A DNA stretch of 64,000 nucleotides from Pomphorhynchus laevis (taxonomy: Eukaryota; Acanthocephala; Palaeacanthocephala; Echinorhynchida; Pomphorhynchidae), in NCBI GenBank assembly GCA_012934845.2, contig WNNJ02002078.1, positions 62,001-126,000 of the forward strand, read 5' to 3'. This document shows positions 10,856-20,935 of this stretch, in pieces (position 1 is the stretch's first letter; each line of letters starts with the position of its first letter). The position numbers and the translations under genes are program-made. Below the pieces are notes generated by a model. The model did not search any database, had not been told where the DNA came from, and was given only the letters and a program-made list of their open reading frames with translations.

Positions 10856-13800
10856 GTAAGAATATAATGAAAAAACTACAACCTATATGTATGCCAAAGA
10901 TATGAAAGAAACAAGAGCAGATGTTATCTTTTCCCCTCTTTCTTTCCCATTCAATGCTGTCGATAGAAATCCTTAGATTGTAATTTGATTTACTTTCTTG
11001 CATCTTAGTTATTCCGACATTAATGTGTTTCGATTCGAGTATCAGACTTCTCTGGGTATTATCGTTTCCGAGTATTTTGATATCTTTTGGGGAAATTGTT
11101 CAGTATTGATAAAACAGGATCTCTATCGACAGCACGTACTAGAAAAGAAAAGAAGTGAACAGATAGTTTCCCTTTGTTTCTTTCGTATCTATTATATGAG
11201 TTTGTAAAATTTCTGTATTGAAAAGGTTTGATGGCTTTAAAAAATTTTCAAGTTAGTTTGCACTTACTTGAAAAGTTCACATCAAACCTTGAAATATTTC
11301 CTTTGCATTAAACATTGAAAAGATTTGATGTGGTAAGAATATAATTAAAAATAATAATTTAAATTTATGATTTATGTTAGTAACGTCCTGCTACATCAAG
11401 AATAGGAACAATACATGTGATGATAATGTCTTTCCACAACCAGAAGAATTTCAGCTCACAGATTCAATCAAGTTTAATTAAAAACATTATTTGTAAGTAA
11501 TAATTTGAAAAACAGTGATCCGGCTAGCGGATTACATTCCTAAGGTAAGTGTCTAATAACTTGTTAGAATACGATCCCTTACCGAAAGTAATATACAAAA
11601 ATGTGTATCTACACCAGAGGTGACCAACACTTTTCGATGAAGAGCCAATTTCTCTTTCAGAGAATATCAAATGCGCCAATGTTTTGTTGCAAGAACCCAC
11701 ACATTTTTCAAATATTTGCCCTTTCTAATCAAAAATGTTGAAAAAATATATAACTTTATTTTCGTTAATGAGTAAATTGTTCAAACTAACTTTGGAAATA
11801 ATCGTAAAATGACTGAAAATTTTTATTAACAACTTTATAAGAAAAATCCCGAAGAAATAAAAATATTATAATTGAGCATTTATGCCAAAATAAAGGTATC
11901 AACTTAGATCGGATAACATCTTAAATTTAAAACATTAAAAATATAAAATATGATTTTAACGTATCTCACAAGTAGTTTTATTTCAGTGCCTCGTTGGTAT
12001 GTAAGAAATGGCGAAAGATAATAAGCTATGTAAGCTCAGCTGATCAAAGACGCCAACAATTTTTAAAGTCAACCAGAAAGCTTTTTGAAGAGACAAAAGA
12101 AAATAGACCAGATAAACGTGTTAAAGAGGACAATAAAGCTCATTCATCCAAGAAGAAGGCAGTTGACAAAGAAAATGTGCTGACCGAAAATACATGGAAC
12201 TTTGGGAGATGCAATTTCTTTAAATCACCGCCTCAGTCACCGAAACGAACAAGTAAGGGACCAAAGCTGGCCAGCTTGATTCGTTGCTTTGATGAACCAC
12301 CTGAGCGTATTGAAGGAAGAGTATACAAGAATATGAATTGTCCCATGTGTCGAAGATGCTGTCTTGTAGATGTAACATATCACAAAGGAAAGTGCGTGTA
12401 TGCGAAATGCAGGTATGTAAAAGTAATTCAGATCAGCATAATTTAACAAATTCGTATAATAAAAGATAAACGAAAATTTAAAAATTAATTTGCATTTTAT
12501 CTCAGTTAGCAGCTGATAAATAGCTGATAGTTATAATAGTTTAATAGTTATAGCTCATAAATTATCAGCTATATGCATCGGAATGTTATAAGACTTACAT
12601 TTAATAAATATGCTAAATCAATCGTTAAGATAATACAAAATCTTTGTATTCTGCTAAAATGTGTTACTTAAAATAAGAGAATAAACTCAAATAAAAGTTT
12701 TTAGAGCATTTTTATTCAACAGATCTTTAATGATAACTGATTCACAGAGAGTGAAGTTGTAAAAAAATTATATTCTAAAACAATTTGATAATTTAATAAT
12801 TTTTCCAAAATATTGATTTTAATATCAGCAAATACAAACCATATTTTAAACTAAATACATTGCACATGATCATCCCCCATATATCAAACATTTTTAATTT
12901 CGCTCTAAAATTTGAATTTCATTATTACAGTCACTATTAAACAAATTAAGGAACAGATCATTAAAATCGTCCTTATCTGAGATGATTTATTAGCCTACTT
13001 CCGCCATTTGGATATACCAACATTTAAGGAATCCATAAATGCTGGTATGCAAAGTTCTCTGGGATACAATACCCGAGCCTTACATCCATAATAAATAAAA
13101 CTAAAATCTAGTTTCTTATTGAATCTACGCACTTTAAGCTTTTATCTTTCAATATTTTGCATTCGAAAACACGCATCAATGAAAGTGAACTGCATAGATC
13201 AAATTTGTAGTATAAAATTTCGAGTTTATAATAAGCAGTTCAACGTCGTCTTCATAAGATGAATAACGATTTTTTAAATTTTCGACAGTCCGTATTAAAA
13301 GTAATGAATTTTTGTTATAATTTAAGTGACGAATTATCACAATTAATAAGTGTGATTTTATATCTTTATAATAATTTTAAAAACAATTCATTATTTATTT
13401 TGAAAAATGAGTGAAAATTTTTAAAATTTTGAGCAACATAGTTTTTATAAGTGCAACAATGACAATTTGTTATATGACAATTAACAAAATACGATAATTC
13501 GTTTTTGTTATTTGACAAATAATGACAAATTCTTATTTAATTTGATGAATTGATTAAATGTTCAAAATTTTTAAGACTTTGAATACAATTCGTAATTTTT
13601 TAATAATAAATGAATAAATACCCGGTTGATCAACATTTCTGAATTAGCGAACGAATCAAGAAAAGTGTACCGCATATCTTAGCTTCTAATAAAGCAACTG
13701 ATTGTTGCGAATATTGATTGTAATAGAATTATTTTCAACTTTTATATAAAATTGAACTATTTCTTATTTTGTAAATTACCAGAAAACCTATTTTTTACAT

Positions 13801-13937
13801 TTTATAGGTACGTATTCTGTTCGGTTTGTAAAGAGGAGTATCATCCGTTCTTGGCCTGTCCACAACGAAGAAATTACAGTTTCCGAATATCGCCAGCCAC
13901 CACTTTTAATAAACCGAAACCTACTTGTCAAATATAA
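10395..13937 (+). CDS. Emi1/Emi2/Rca1-like F-box protein (FBXO5/FBXO43 family), APC/C inhibitor
   Basis: Three exons (10395-10855, 11987-12412, 13808-13937) join in frame to 338 codons. All introns have GT-AG ends. Residues 19-24 (DSGYIS) match the beta-TrCP phosphodegron DSGxxS. Residues about 133-170 form an F-box (VLNVIFKQLDSKDLMRASLV followed by CKKWR). Residues 272-313 hold a zinc-binding region with eight ligands: C272, C275, C290, C295, C300, C303, H308, C313. Two KEN motifs lie between (191-193 and 215-217). The family binds and blocks the anaphase-promoting complex in the nucleus or cytoplasm during S phase and meiosis. The protein is shorter than human Emi1 (447 aa) or Drosophila Rca1 (about 411 aa) and lacks the Arg-Leu tail, ending CQI. 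The match to Emi1 or Emi2 cannot be decided. The start ATG follows an acceptor-like AG, implying an upstream non-coding exon. Confidence 0.9.
11377..11615 (+). repeat. Dispersed repeat X, copy in intron 1 of the Emi-like gene
   Basis: This 240-bp segment matches 16271-16514 along its length: TCCTGCTACATCAAGAATAG, CAGAAGAATTTCAGCTCACA, AACAGTGATCC and the end phrase GTGTATCTACACC. Both copies stop at the same base, so that end is a true element boundary. It has no coding potential. It looks like a SINE-like or other non-autonomous repeat. Confidence 0.8.
11987..12412 (+). CDS. Emi-like gene, coding exon 2
   Basis: Acceptor TTTATTTCAG precedes it and donor GTATGT follows. It encodes the second half of the F-box, a Lys/Glu-rich linker with two KEN motifs, and the first four zinc ligands. 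Confidence 0.9.
13808..13937 (+). CDS. Emi-like gene, coding exon 3 with stop
   Basis: Acceptor TTTTATAG precedes it. It encodes the last four zinc ligands (C300, C303, H308, C313) and a basic tail ending at TAA 13935-13937. Confidence 0.9.
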
Positions 13938-14665
13938 AATATTACATTTTGTATCTTTCTCAATGTATCCGCTATATATATGTGTGTATAGTATATATTC
14001 GTATCATGTAAACCGTATTTTCCAATAAATCGTTTCCTAACGTGTAAATCTATTTTAAAATATAATTATTTGATATTTTAAATATATTTCTATCCAAAGA
14101 CAGACTTTTATTTGTAAAGTCTAAATATTGAAAAAAACCGTAATTGCTTAATTTATATTTACTTATAACATGAAGTAATTACATTAGCAATGTTTTTTAT
14201 ATGTTTTTCAACACACAATTCAATAAAAATTCAATTTTATTTAAACAATTCCATAAAATTGAATTGTTTAAATTTTATTTTTCTAAATATATTTTAGAAG
14301 AAAAATTGGTCACACAACATTTTAAAATATAAATAACATATAAAATATTATATCCACTGTATGACATATTGTATATTATACTTAAATTACATGATAATGA
14401 GTTGTAAATGTATGATAAACCGATAAGTTGATGACTCTATTAAATGAAGAGTGCCAGTATTAAAAGGTGTTTGTAAGCTGCTTACATCTGCAATAATTTT
14501 TTCTTGTATATATACAAGAAATAACAAGTTTTTGTTGGTATCGTAATCAATTGGTTGGTTGCATTTTTAAAAAGAGCAACCTTCAAATGCAATTTCACTG
14601 AATAAGATATTTCATTTTTGCTTTCTACAGTGACGCAAGTTACCAAAATGCAATTTCTTATACAT
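13938..14665. other. 3' flank of the Emi-like gene, AT-rich
   Basis: Contains the polyadenylation signal described above and no recognised gene after it. An inverted repeat ATTTTATTTAAACAATTCC / GGAATTGTTTAAATTTTAT-like pair lies near 14230-14280. Confidence 0.4.
14024..14029 (+). promoter_or_regulatory. Probable polyadenylation signal of the Emi-like gene
   Basis: AATAAA lies 87 bases after the stop codon in the right orientation, the first canonical hexamer downstream. Confidence 0.6.
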
Positions 14666-16150
14666 TATAGACGACCAATCAAATCAGCTAACTGAGTCTA
14701 CGTATTTAATATAATTATAAAATAAACGAAAAATAATAATGCTAAATCAAAATTTAATAATTAAATAATAAAATAAATAATTGTTTTAAGATTTTTTATA
14801 ATTTAAATCAAGTTAAAATAAAAAAATTAAATTTAAAATAAACGTCATTTTTATGAATTGACTAATAAATAACAGACGTTGTATCAGAATAAGAATTAGA
14901 GGTCATCAGGAGGAACTGCTATGCTATCAGGTTTCGGCCCTTGTTTCTCTATCCAACATAGAAGCGGGGCCAAATACATGCTAATGATGTATTTCCTCTG
15001 ATAAAACTATCTAATATCTTATTCTAATACAAAGTATTTTATTTATTATCCATCCACAAAAATTTTGGCTAATGATTTTAAATTTATTTTTAATATTATT
15101 GTGCTGATTTATATATTTTACTATTTTCTGCTTGATGTTATTTTCATTGTAACCTAGTTTAAAATACGCATCTATTAAATTATTTTAATGATTTTGAAGA
15201 AAACCAATATCATTACAAATTGTTGCAATTCTTAAAATTTCATTATTTAATGTATTATATTTTATATTTGATGGTATGCACGAATGCTCATGCAAAAATA
15301 TGTTTCTTGTAAATTTAAATATGTCATCTTTACGATATAAATTAATAGTAGTTTTAGTTAATTTTAATTTAATGTTCATATCTAGATATACATCTTCTTT
15401 ATCGTTAATATTGGTTTTGTTAAGAATAAGGCTTTCTGGATAAATTTGTTCGCTAATTGAATAAAAATAAACTTATCTCACTACATTCATATGTTGCATT
15501 TAATATTTTTCTTTTATTTTCTAATGCATCTTTAATATCTGCTAAATCTAGATTTGTATAGAGCGTATTAAAATCGTAAGTATTTATATTCTGAAAATTT
15601 ATTCCTTTTGTGTGTTCTAAAAATTCTTTTGTAGAATTAATACTAAAATAGTGTTTTATACCAGTATTAATTTCGATTATCCTACAATATTTTTTGAAGT
15701 GTGCTTTAATTACTTTAAGTATTTTATTCATATAGACAGAAAGTGGTTTTAATGTACATTTAAACGCACTACATATGAACCTAGGTTTTATTGGATTTTT
15801 ATGTAATTTTGGATTCCAATATAATATAGATATAGTTTTATTATCTGATTCAATTTTTATACTTTTCTTATCCATTATAGAACAGTGGATTGTAATAATT
15901 GTTTATAAACTAAAATCACTACGTTCATATGTTACATTTACATTTAAATCATTATAATTAACCTCTTTCATTAGTATATCATAATAAAGCTGTTTGCATA
16001 AGAAGACAAAGTTATTACTAGCTTTATCAATAGTTGTTAGTATATATAATGTAGTAATGTATATATATAATGTATAATGTAGTAGCTTTAATTTATTAAG
16101 TTCTGTATGCATATCTTTATTAATTTGATCTTTCTTTTTACCATAACAAA
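14666..16150 (-). mobile_element. Penelope-like element, minus-strand copy with 3' tail
   Basis: Read on the minus strand, it holds IDKASNNFVFLCKQLYYD (16040-15985), ILYWNPKLHKNPIKPRFI (15830-15775), a long palm segment with TYDFNTLYTNLDL (15585-15545), then, after an internal deletion that removes the YIDD region near 15470, the C-terminal YRKDDIFKFTRNIFLHEHSC segment (15345-15285) up to about 15185. The ORF is followed by the structured module (14893-15003) and an AT-rich tail that ends at AATCAGCTAACTGAGTCTAC (about 14685). The fragments are colinear, so this is one element. Stops and the deletion make it inactive. Confidence 0.8.
14893..15003 (-). other. PLE 3' structured module, copy 1
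   Basis: Minus-strand order: AGAGGAAATACAT, loop, ATGTATTTGGCCCC, then AGGGCCGAAACCTGATAGCA, then CCTCCTGATGACCTCT. AAATACAT pairs with ATGTATTT, GGCCC with GGGCC, and AGAGG with CCTCT. Four similar copies occur at 17590, 18462, 18943 and 20428. Confidence 0.7.
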
Positions 16151-16180
16151 GTCATATTTTTACAAATCTTTTTATTGTGG

Positions 16181-16332
16181 CACGATTTTATCCTCACAGT
16201 TATTGTTCCTATTCTTGATGCAGCAGGACGCTACTAATCAGCCTGGGCGGGTCTCATGATACCTACCCACGCTGATTAGTAGCGTCCTGCTGCATCAAGA
16301 ATAGGAGCAATTCCTGTGAGGATAATATCGTG
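16181..16332. repeat. Large inverted repeat, about 62-bp arms
   Basis: Left arm 16181-16242 and right arm 16271-16332 are near-perfect reverse complements with a 28-base centre. The centre itself is partly palindromic (GGCGGGT / ACCTACCC). The right arm is the start of repeat X, so the structure is two repeat X heads facing each other. Confidence 0.88.
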
Positions 16333-16514
16333 ACAGAACCAGAAGAATTTCAGCTCACAGGTGCAATCAAGTTAAATTAAAAAGATTCATTGCAAGTGAT
16401 AGCATGAAAAACAGTGATCCAACTAGCGGATTACACTGCTAAGGTAAGTTTTTAATAGCTCGTTAGAATACGATTCCCTACAAAAAGTAATATACAAAAA
16501 TGTGTATCTACACC
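16271..16514 (+). repeat. Dispersed repeat X, second copy
   Basis: Matches 11377-11615 and ends at the same phrase GTGTATCTACACC. It includes an extra GCTGATTAGTAGCG start that is missing at 11.4 kb but present, altered, at 16661. Confidence 0.85.
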
Positions 16515-16660
16515 TCTAGAGCAGCCATCCTAGTTAATGTAACGTTGAATCGAAATACAGACGTCCTGAGTTCAAATCCGATGAGCACAAAAGTGTATGG
16601 AGTAAGCAGATACTAAGGGTCGAAACGCGAAATTTAGGTATGTAGATATAACCAAACCAG
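16515..16660 (+). repeat. tRNA-like SINE head candidate
   Basis: AGTTCAAATCC at about 16570-16580 fits a pol III B box, and TAGTTAATGTAACG some 40 bases earlier loosely fits an A box. The stretch sits directly between two copies of repeat X. A full cloverleaf does not close, so it is not called a tRNA gene. Confidence 0.35.
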
Positions 16661-16738
16661 GCTGATTAGATGCGTTCTACTGTATCAAGAATAGAAACAA
16701 TACATGTGAGGATAATCTCGTGCCACAACCAGAATATT
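16661..16738 (+). repeat. Dispersed repeat X, partial third copy
   Basis: GCTGATTAGATGCGTTCTAC followed by ATCAAGAATAGAAACAATAC matches the first 75 bp of repeat X and then stops. Confidence 0.75.
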
Positions 16739-16924
16739 AATAATTATTTAATTTAATAAAATGATTAAATAGTTTCATTCCAGTCGAAATAGATGGGAAA
16801 GCGACGAGTTGGGCGCGAAAATATTTTGAGTGATTTAAGATGACGATGCAGCGATATTAATTGGTATCAGATAAGTCATCTAATAATCTGTATAAAACTT
16901 TCAACGTTGGAGGTTGTCATGTTA

Positions 16925-17047
16925 AAAGTAATATTATTAATTTATATCGTAAAGATGACATATTTAAATTTACAAGAAACATATTTTTGCATGAGCATTC
17001 ATGCATACCATTTAATATAAAATATAATACATTAAATAATGAAATTT
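16925..17047 (+). mobile_element. PLE C-terminal fragment, plus strand
   Basis: Encodes INLYRKDDIFKFTRNIFLHE and SCIPFNIKYNTLNNEI, the conserved segment after the PLE palm. Only about 40 codons remain. Confidence 0.7.
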
Positions 17048-17139
17048 ACTAATTTTACTAATCGAGTAAATGTTTAAAACCAACAAATTAGTAAAGATAA
17101 AGATAATTTATCCAAGTTTAAATTTATTTAAAAATTTAT

Positions 17140-17556
17140 TATATAGTATCTTATTCGAATACAAAGTATATTATTTATTATCCATCCATAAAAATTTACC
17201 ACTTAAGAGTTTAAATTTATTCTTTATATTATTGTGTTGATTTATATATTTTACTATTTTCTGTTTGATGTTATTTTTATAGTAACCTAGTTTAAAATAT
17301 GTATCTATTAAATTATTTAAATGATTTTGAAGAAAGCCAATATCATTACATATTGTTGCAATTCTTAAAATTTCATTATTTAATGTATTATATTTTATAT
17401 TATATGGTATGCATGAATGCTCATGCAAAAATATGTTTCTTGTAAATTTAAATATGTCATCTTTACGATATAAATTAATAGTAGTTTTAGTTAATGTTAA
17501 TTTAATGTTCATATCTAGATATACACCTTCTTTATCATTAATATTGGTTTTATTAA
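17140..17556 (-). mobile_element. PLE C-terminal fragment, minus strand (open frame)
   Basis: An open minus-strand frame (17171-17605) whose PLE part begins NKTNINDKEGVYLDMN and runs through YRKDDIFKFTRN, SCIPYNIKYN, EILRIATICNDIGF and ends SGKFLWMDNK-stop. It is truncated before the catalytic YIDD region. Its 5' end abuts the 3' module of the next PLE copy. No stops occur within the fragment, so it is among the least decayed PLE pieces here. Confidence 0.78.
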
Positions 17557-17587
17557 TGAATTGACTAATAAATCTGCTTTCGAAATA

Positions 17588-18216
17588 TATTACTCGACCC
17601 AGCATAGCAGCGGGGCCAAATACATGCTAATGATGTATTTCCTCTGAAATAACTATCTAGTATCTTATTCTAATGCAAAGTATATTATTTATTATCCATC
17701 CATAAAAATTTGCCACTTAAGAGTTTAAATTTATTCTTTATATTATTGTGTTGATTTATATATTTTACTATTTTCTGCTTGATGGTATTTTTATAGTAAC
17801 CTAGTTTAAAATATGTATCTATTAAATTATTTAAATGATTTTGAAGAAATCCAATATCATTACAAATTGTTGCAATTCTTAAAATTTCATTATTTAATGT
17901 ATTATATTTTATATTATATGGTATGCATGAATGCTCATGCAAAAATATGTTTCTTGTAAATTTAAATATGTCATCTTTACGATATAAATTAATAGTAGTT
18001 TTAGTTAATGTTAATTTAATGTTCATATCTAGATATACACCTTCTTTATCATTAATATTGGTTTTGTTAAGAATAAGGGTACCTGGATAAATTCGCTTAT
18101 TGAATAAAAATTGCTAGAATTAAATACACATATATCATCAATGTATCGAAACATATATTTTATATCTTTATATATTTTAGATTTAGTTTTTAGACAAATT
18201 CATATTCTATAAAGCT
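17588..18216 (-). mobile_element. PLE fragment with intact YIDD motif, minus strand
   Basis: Minus-strand reading gives MFRYIDDICVFNSSNFYSIS near 18150-18095, holding the catalytic Y-I-D-D, then the open C-terminal segment 18026-17685 ending FLWMDNK-stop, then the 3' module at 17590-17650. The two parts are in different frames near 18060-18100. It is 5'-truncated at 18216, inside a segment reading LSFIEYEFV. Confidence 0.78.
17590..17648 (-). other. PLE 3' structured module, copy 2 (partial)
   Basis: Contains the AAATACAT/ATGTATTT hairpin and GGCCCCGCTGCTATG but lacks the GAAACCTGATAG and CTGATGA part. Confidence 0.65.
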
Positions 18217-18790
18217 TAAATTAAGAATTGCAACAATTTGTAATGATATTGGCTTTCTTCAAAATCATTTAAATAATTTAATAGATACATATTTTAAACT
18301 AGGTTACTATAAAAATAACATCAAGCAGAAAATAGTAAAATATATAAATCAACACAATAATATAAAGAATAAATTTAAACTCTTAAGTGGCAAATTTTTA
18401 TGGATGGATAATAAATAATATACTTTGTATTAGAATAAGATACTAGATAGGTTTTTCAGAGGAAATACATCATTAGCATGTATTTGGCCCCGCTGCTATG
18501 TTAAGTAGAGGAGTTAGGGGCCGAAACCTGATAGCATAGCAGTTCCTCCTGATGACCTCTAATTCTTATTCTGATACAACGTCTGTTATTTATTAGTCAA
18601 TTCATAAAAATGACGTTTATTTTAAATTTCATTTTTTTTAACTTGATTTAAATTATAGAAAATCTAAAAACAATTATTAATTTTATTATTTAATTATTAA
18701 ATTTTGATTTAGCATTATTATGTTTTGTTTATTTTATGATTATATTAAATACGTAGACTCAGTTAGCTGATTTAATTTGTTCTACTGACA
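18217..18790 (+). mobile_element. PLE C-terminal end with full 3' tail, plus strand
   Basis: Encodes RIATICNDIGFLQNHLNNLI through SGKFLWMDNK-stop (ends about 18417), then the structured module (18462-18566) and an AT-rich 3' tail ending near GTAGACTCAGTTAGCTGATT (18755-18775). It starts one base after the opposite-strand copy ends, giving a head-to-head junction. This copy shows the complete order RT end, module, tail. Confidence 0.8.
18462..18566 (+). other. PLE 3' structured module, copy 3 (most complete)
   Basis: Order: AGAGGAAATACAT, loop CATTAGC, ATGTATTTGGCCCC, CTGCTATG, GGGGCCGAAACC, GCATAGCAG, CCTCCTGATGACCTCT. An outer pair GTATTAGAATAAG (18427-18439) / CTTATTCTGATAC brackets it. 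Confidence 0.75.
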
Positions 18791-18942
18791 TGTTATTATT
18801 GACCTGTGGACTTTGTTTTCCCGGTATATGACCTCTGTCAGAAATACTGAAACTTTGTATTATTGGTTACGACTTTACTATTATTTTTTCTTATTTTCAA
18901 ACAAGTTTGATGAATTATTAATTCTTAAAAGAGGGAGAAGTT

Positions 18943-19330
18943 TATCAGAGGAAATACATCATTAGCATATATTTGGCCCGCTGCTATGTAGGGTAGAGGA
19001 GTTAGGGGCCGAAACCTGATAGCATAGCAGTTCCAAAAAGTGAACAAATTTATTCAAGTATCCTTATTCTTAATAAAACCAATATTAATGATAAATAATG
19101 TATATATCTAGATATAAACATTAAATTAACATCAATTAAAACTACTATTAATTTATATCGTAAAGATGACATATTTAAATTTACAAGAAACATATTTTTG
19201 CATGAGCGATAATGCATACCATATAATATAAATATAATACATTAAATAATGAAATTTTAAGAATTGCAACAATTTGTAACGATATTGGTTTAATAACGAT
19301 ATTGGATAATATGTATCTATTAAATTATTT
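18943..19330 (+). mobile_element. PLE module and RT fragment, plus strand
   Basis: A copy of the module (18943-19033) runs straight into a decayed C-terminal RT fragment (19050-19290, with YRKDDIFKF and TRNIFLHE readable in shifted frames). The module precedes rather than follows RT sequence here, as expected at the joint of two tandem PLE copies. Confidence 0.65.
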
Positions 19331-19465
19331 AAATGATATTTAAATTATTATTTTAATAATTTAAATCAACTTACAATAATTGTGTAACGGACCTCAATTA
19401 TTGTGTAACGGACAATAGTCAGTAACGGACCAAATCAAATATTTTATAATCAACCAGCCATCATG

Positions 19466-19965
19466 TTATATTGTATTAAGTATCAAACTTAATACAATAT
19501 AAATGAGTCTACATATTTAATATAATTATAAAATAAACAAAACATAATAATGCTAAATCAAAATTTAATAATTAAATAATAAAATTAATAATTGTTATAA
19601 GATTTTTTATAATTTAAATCAAGTTAAAATAAAAATTGAAATTTAAAATTAAAATCATTTTTATGAATTGACTGATAAATAATAGATAAATAATTTCCAT
19701 ATTTTATACTCGACATTTATTCAGCTGCAATAAATGTTATTATTGTTATGGTTTTAAATTGACCCAAAATGAGCCTAAAGCTCTTACAGTCGCATTATCT
19801 CAGATAATTTATTTAAAATAATAACCCTCTGCCGCCACGGGCGATGAGGGAGGATCAACATCAAATGTTATTACAACACTACGACGTTAATAATAACCAA
19901 ATTAATAATGCTAATTCACAGATCGTAAAGCTGCAATAGGGATAGTGTTTTTAAATGAATATTTT
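19466..19965 (+). repeat. Long direct repeat, copy A (PLE tail plus extra sequence)
   Basis: Begins with the PLE-tail sequence TGAGTCTAC..TATTTAATAT and continues into about 230 bp with TACTCGACATTTATTCAG, AATGAGCCTAAAGCTCTTAC and a GC-rich hairpin CCCTC..GAGGG, ending with AATTCACAGATCG. Copy B starts at 20521. Confidence 0.8.
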
Positions 19966-20427
19966 AAGCAAAGAAAAATCCTGCCAATCAAATGAGCTAA
20001 TTGAGTCTACGTATTTAATATAATTATAAAATAAACAAAACAATAATAATGATAAATCAAAATTTAATAATTAAATAATAAAATTAATAATTGTTTTTAG
20101 ATTTTCTATAATTTAAATCAAGTTAAAAAAATAAATCAACAACCAAACCAAACTCAAGAACAACTTAATGCATCCGAACTTGTACAAATGCAGACATTGG
20201 GATTCCATAGCCGTGATACTAATCTTGAAGAGCTAGTTACATCTATCGGGGACGCCAAATGGCTGTAGAACGTAATGAAGACTCTTGACTTTTATTTATA
20301 CGATCAGTTAGTGTTTTACATCTTTCAACATATTTAACTTATTATAATATTATTATAGATTATTAATGATAAATAAATATTATAATAAATAATATACGAT
20401 GTATCTGAATAAGGATAATAAGTCATC

Positions 20428-20520
20428 AGGAGGAACTGATATGCAATCAAGTTTCGGCCCCTATTCCTTGACTCAACATAGAAGCGGGGCCTAATACGTG
20501 CTAAGGACGTATTTCATATG
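20428..20520 (-). other. PLE 3' structured module, copy 5
   Basis: Diverged minus-strand copy: GAGGAACTGATATGCAATCA and TTTCGGCCCC are kept, and the hairpin part reads AATACGTGCTAAGGACGTAT. Confidence 0.6.
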
Positions 20521-20935
20521 ATAAATCAAATCAGCTAACTGAGTCTACGTATTTAATATAATTATAAAATAAACAAAACATAATAATGCTAAATCAAAAT
20601 TTAATAATTAAATAATAAATAAATAATTGTTTTAAGATTTTTTATAATTTAAATCAAGTTAAAATAAAAAATTGAAATTTAAAATAAAAGTCATTTTTAT
20701 GAATTGACTAATAAATAATAGATAAATAATTTTCATATTTTATACTCGACATTTATTCAGTTGAAATAAGTGTTATTATTGTTATGGTTTTAAATTGACC
20801 CAAAATGAGCCTAAAGCTCTTACAGTCGCATTATCTCAGATAATTTATTTCAAATAATAACCCTCTGCCGCCACGGGCGATGAGGGAGGATCAACATCAA
20901 ATGTTATTACAACACTACGACGTTAATAGCTTTTT
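20521..20935 (+). repeat. Long direct repeat, copy B, left part
   Basis: Over 90 percent similar by eye to 19495-19905. The match breaks at CGTTAATA, where a minus-strand REL LINE begins, and resumes at 22097. Confidence 0.8.

Noticed and set aside
16520-16600. tRNA gene
   Set aside because: Only B-box and weak A-box words match; the arms do not close.
18462-18566. A firm hammerhead ribozyme call
   Set aside because: The CTGATGA and GAAA words are present but the order is permuted and the stem flanking CTGATGA does not pair properly.
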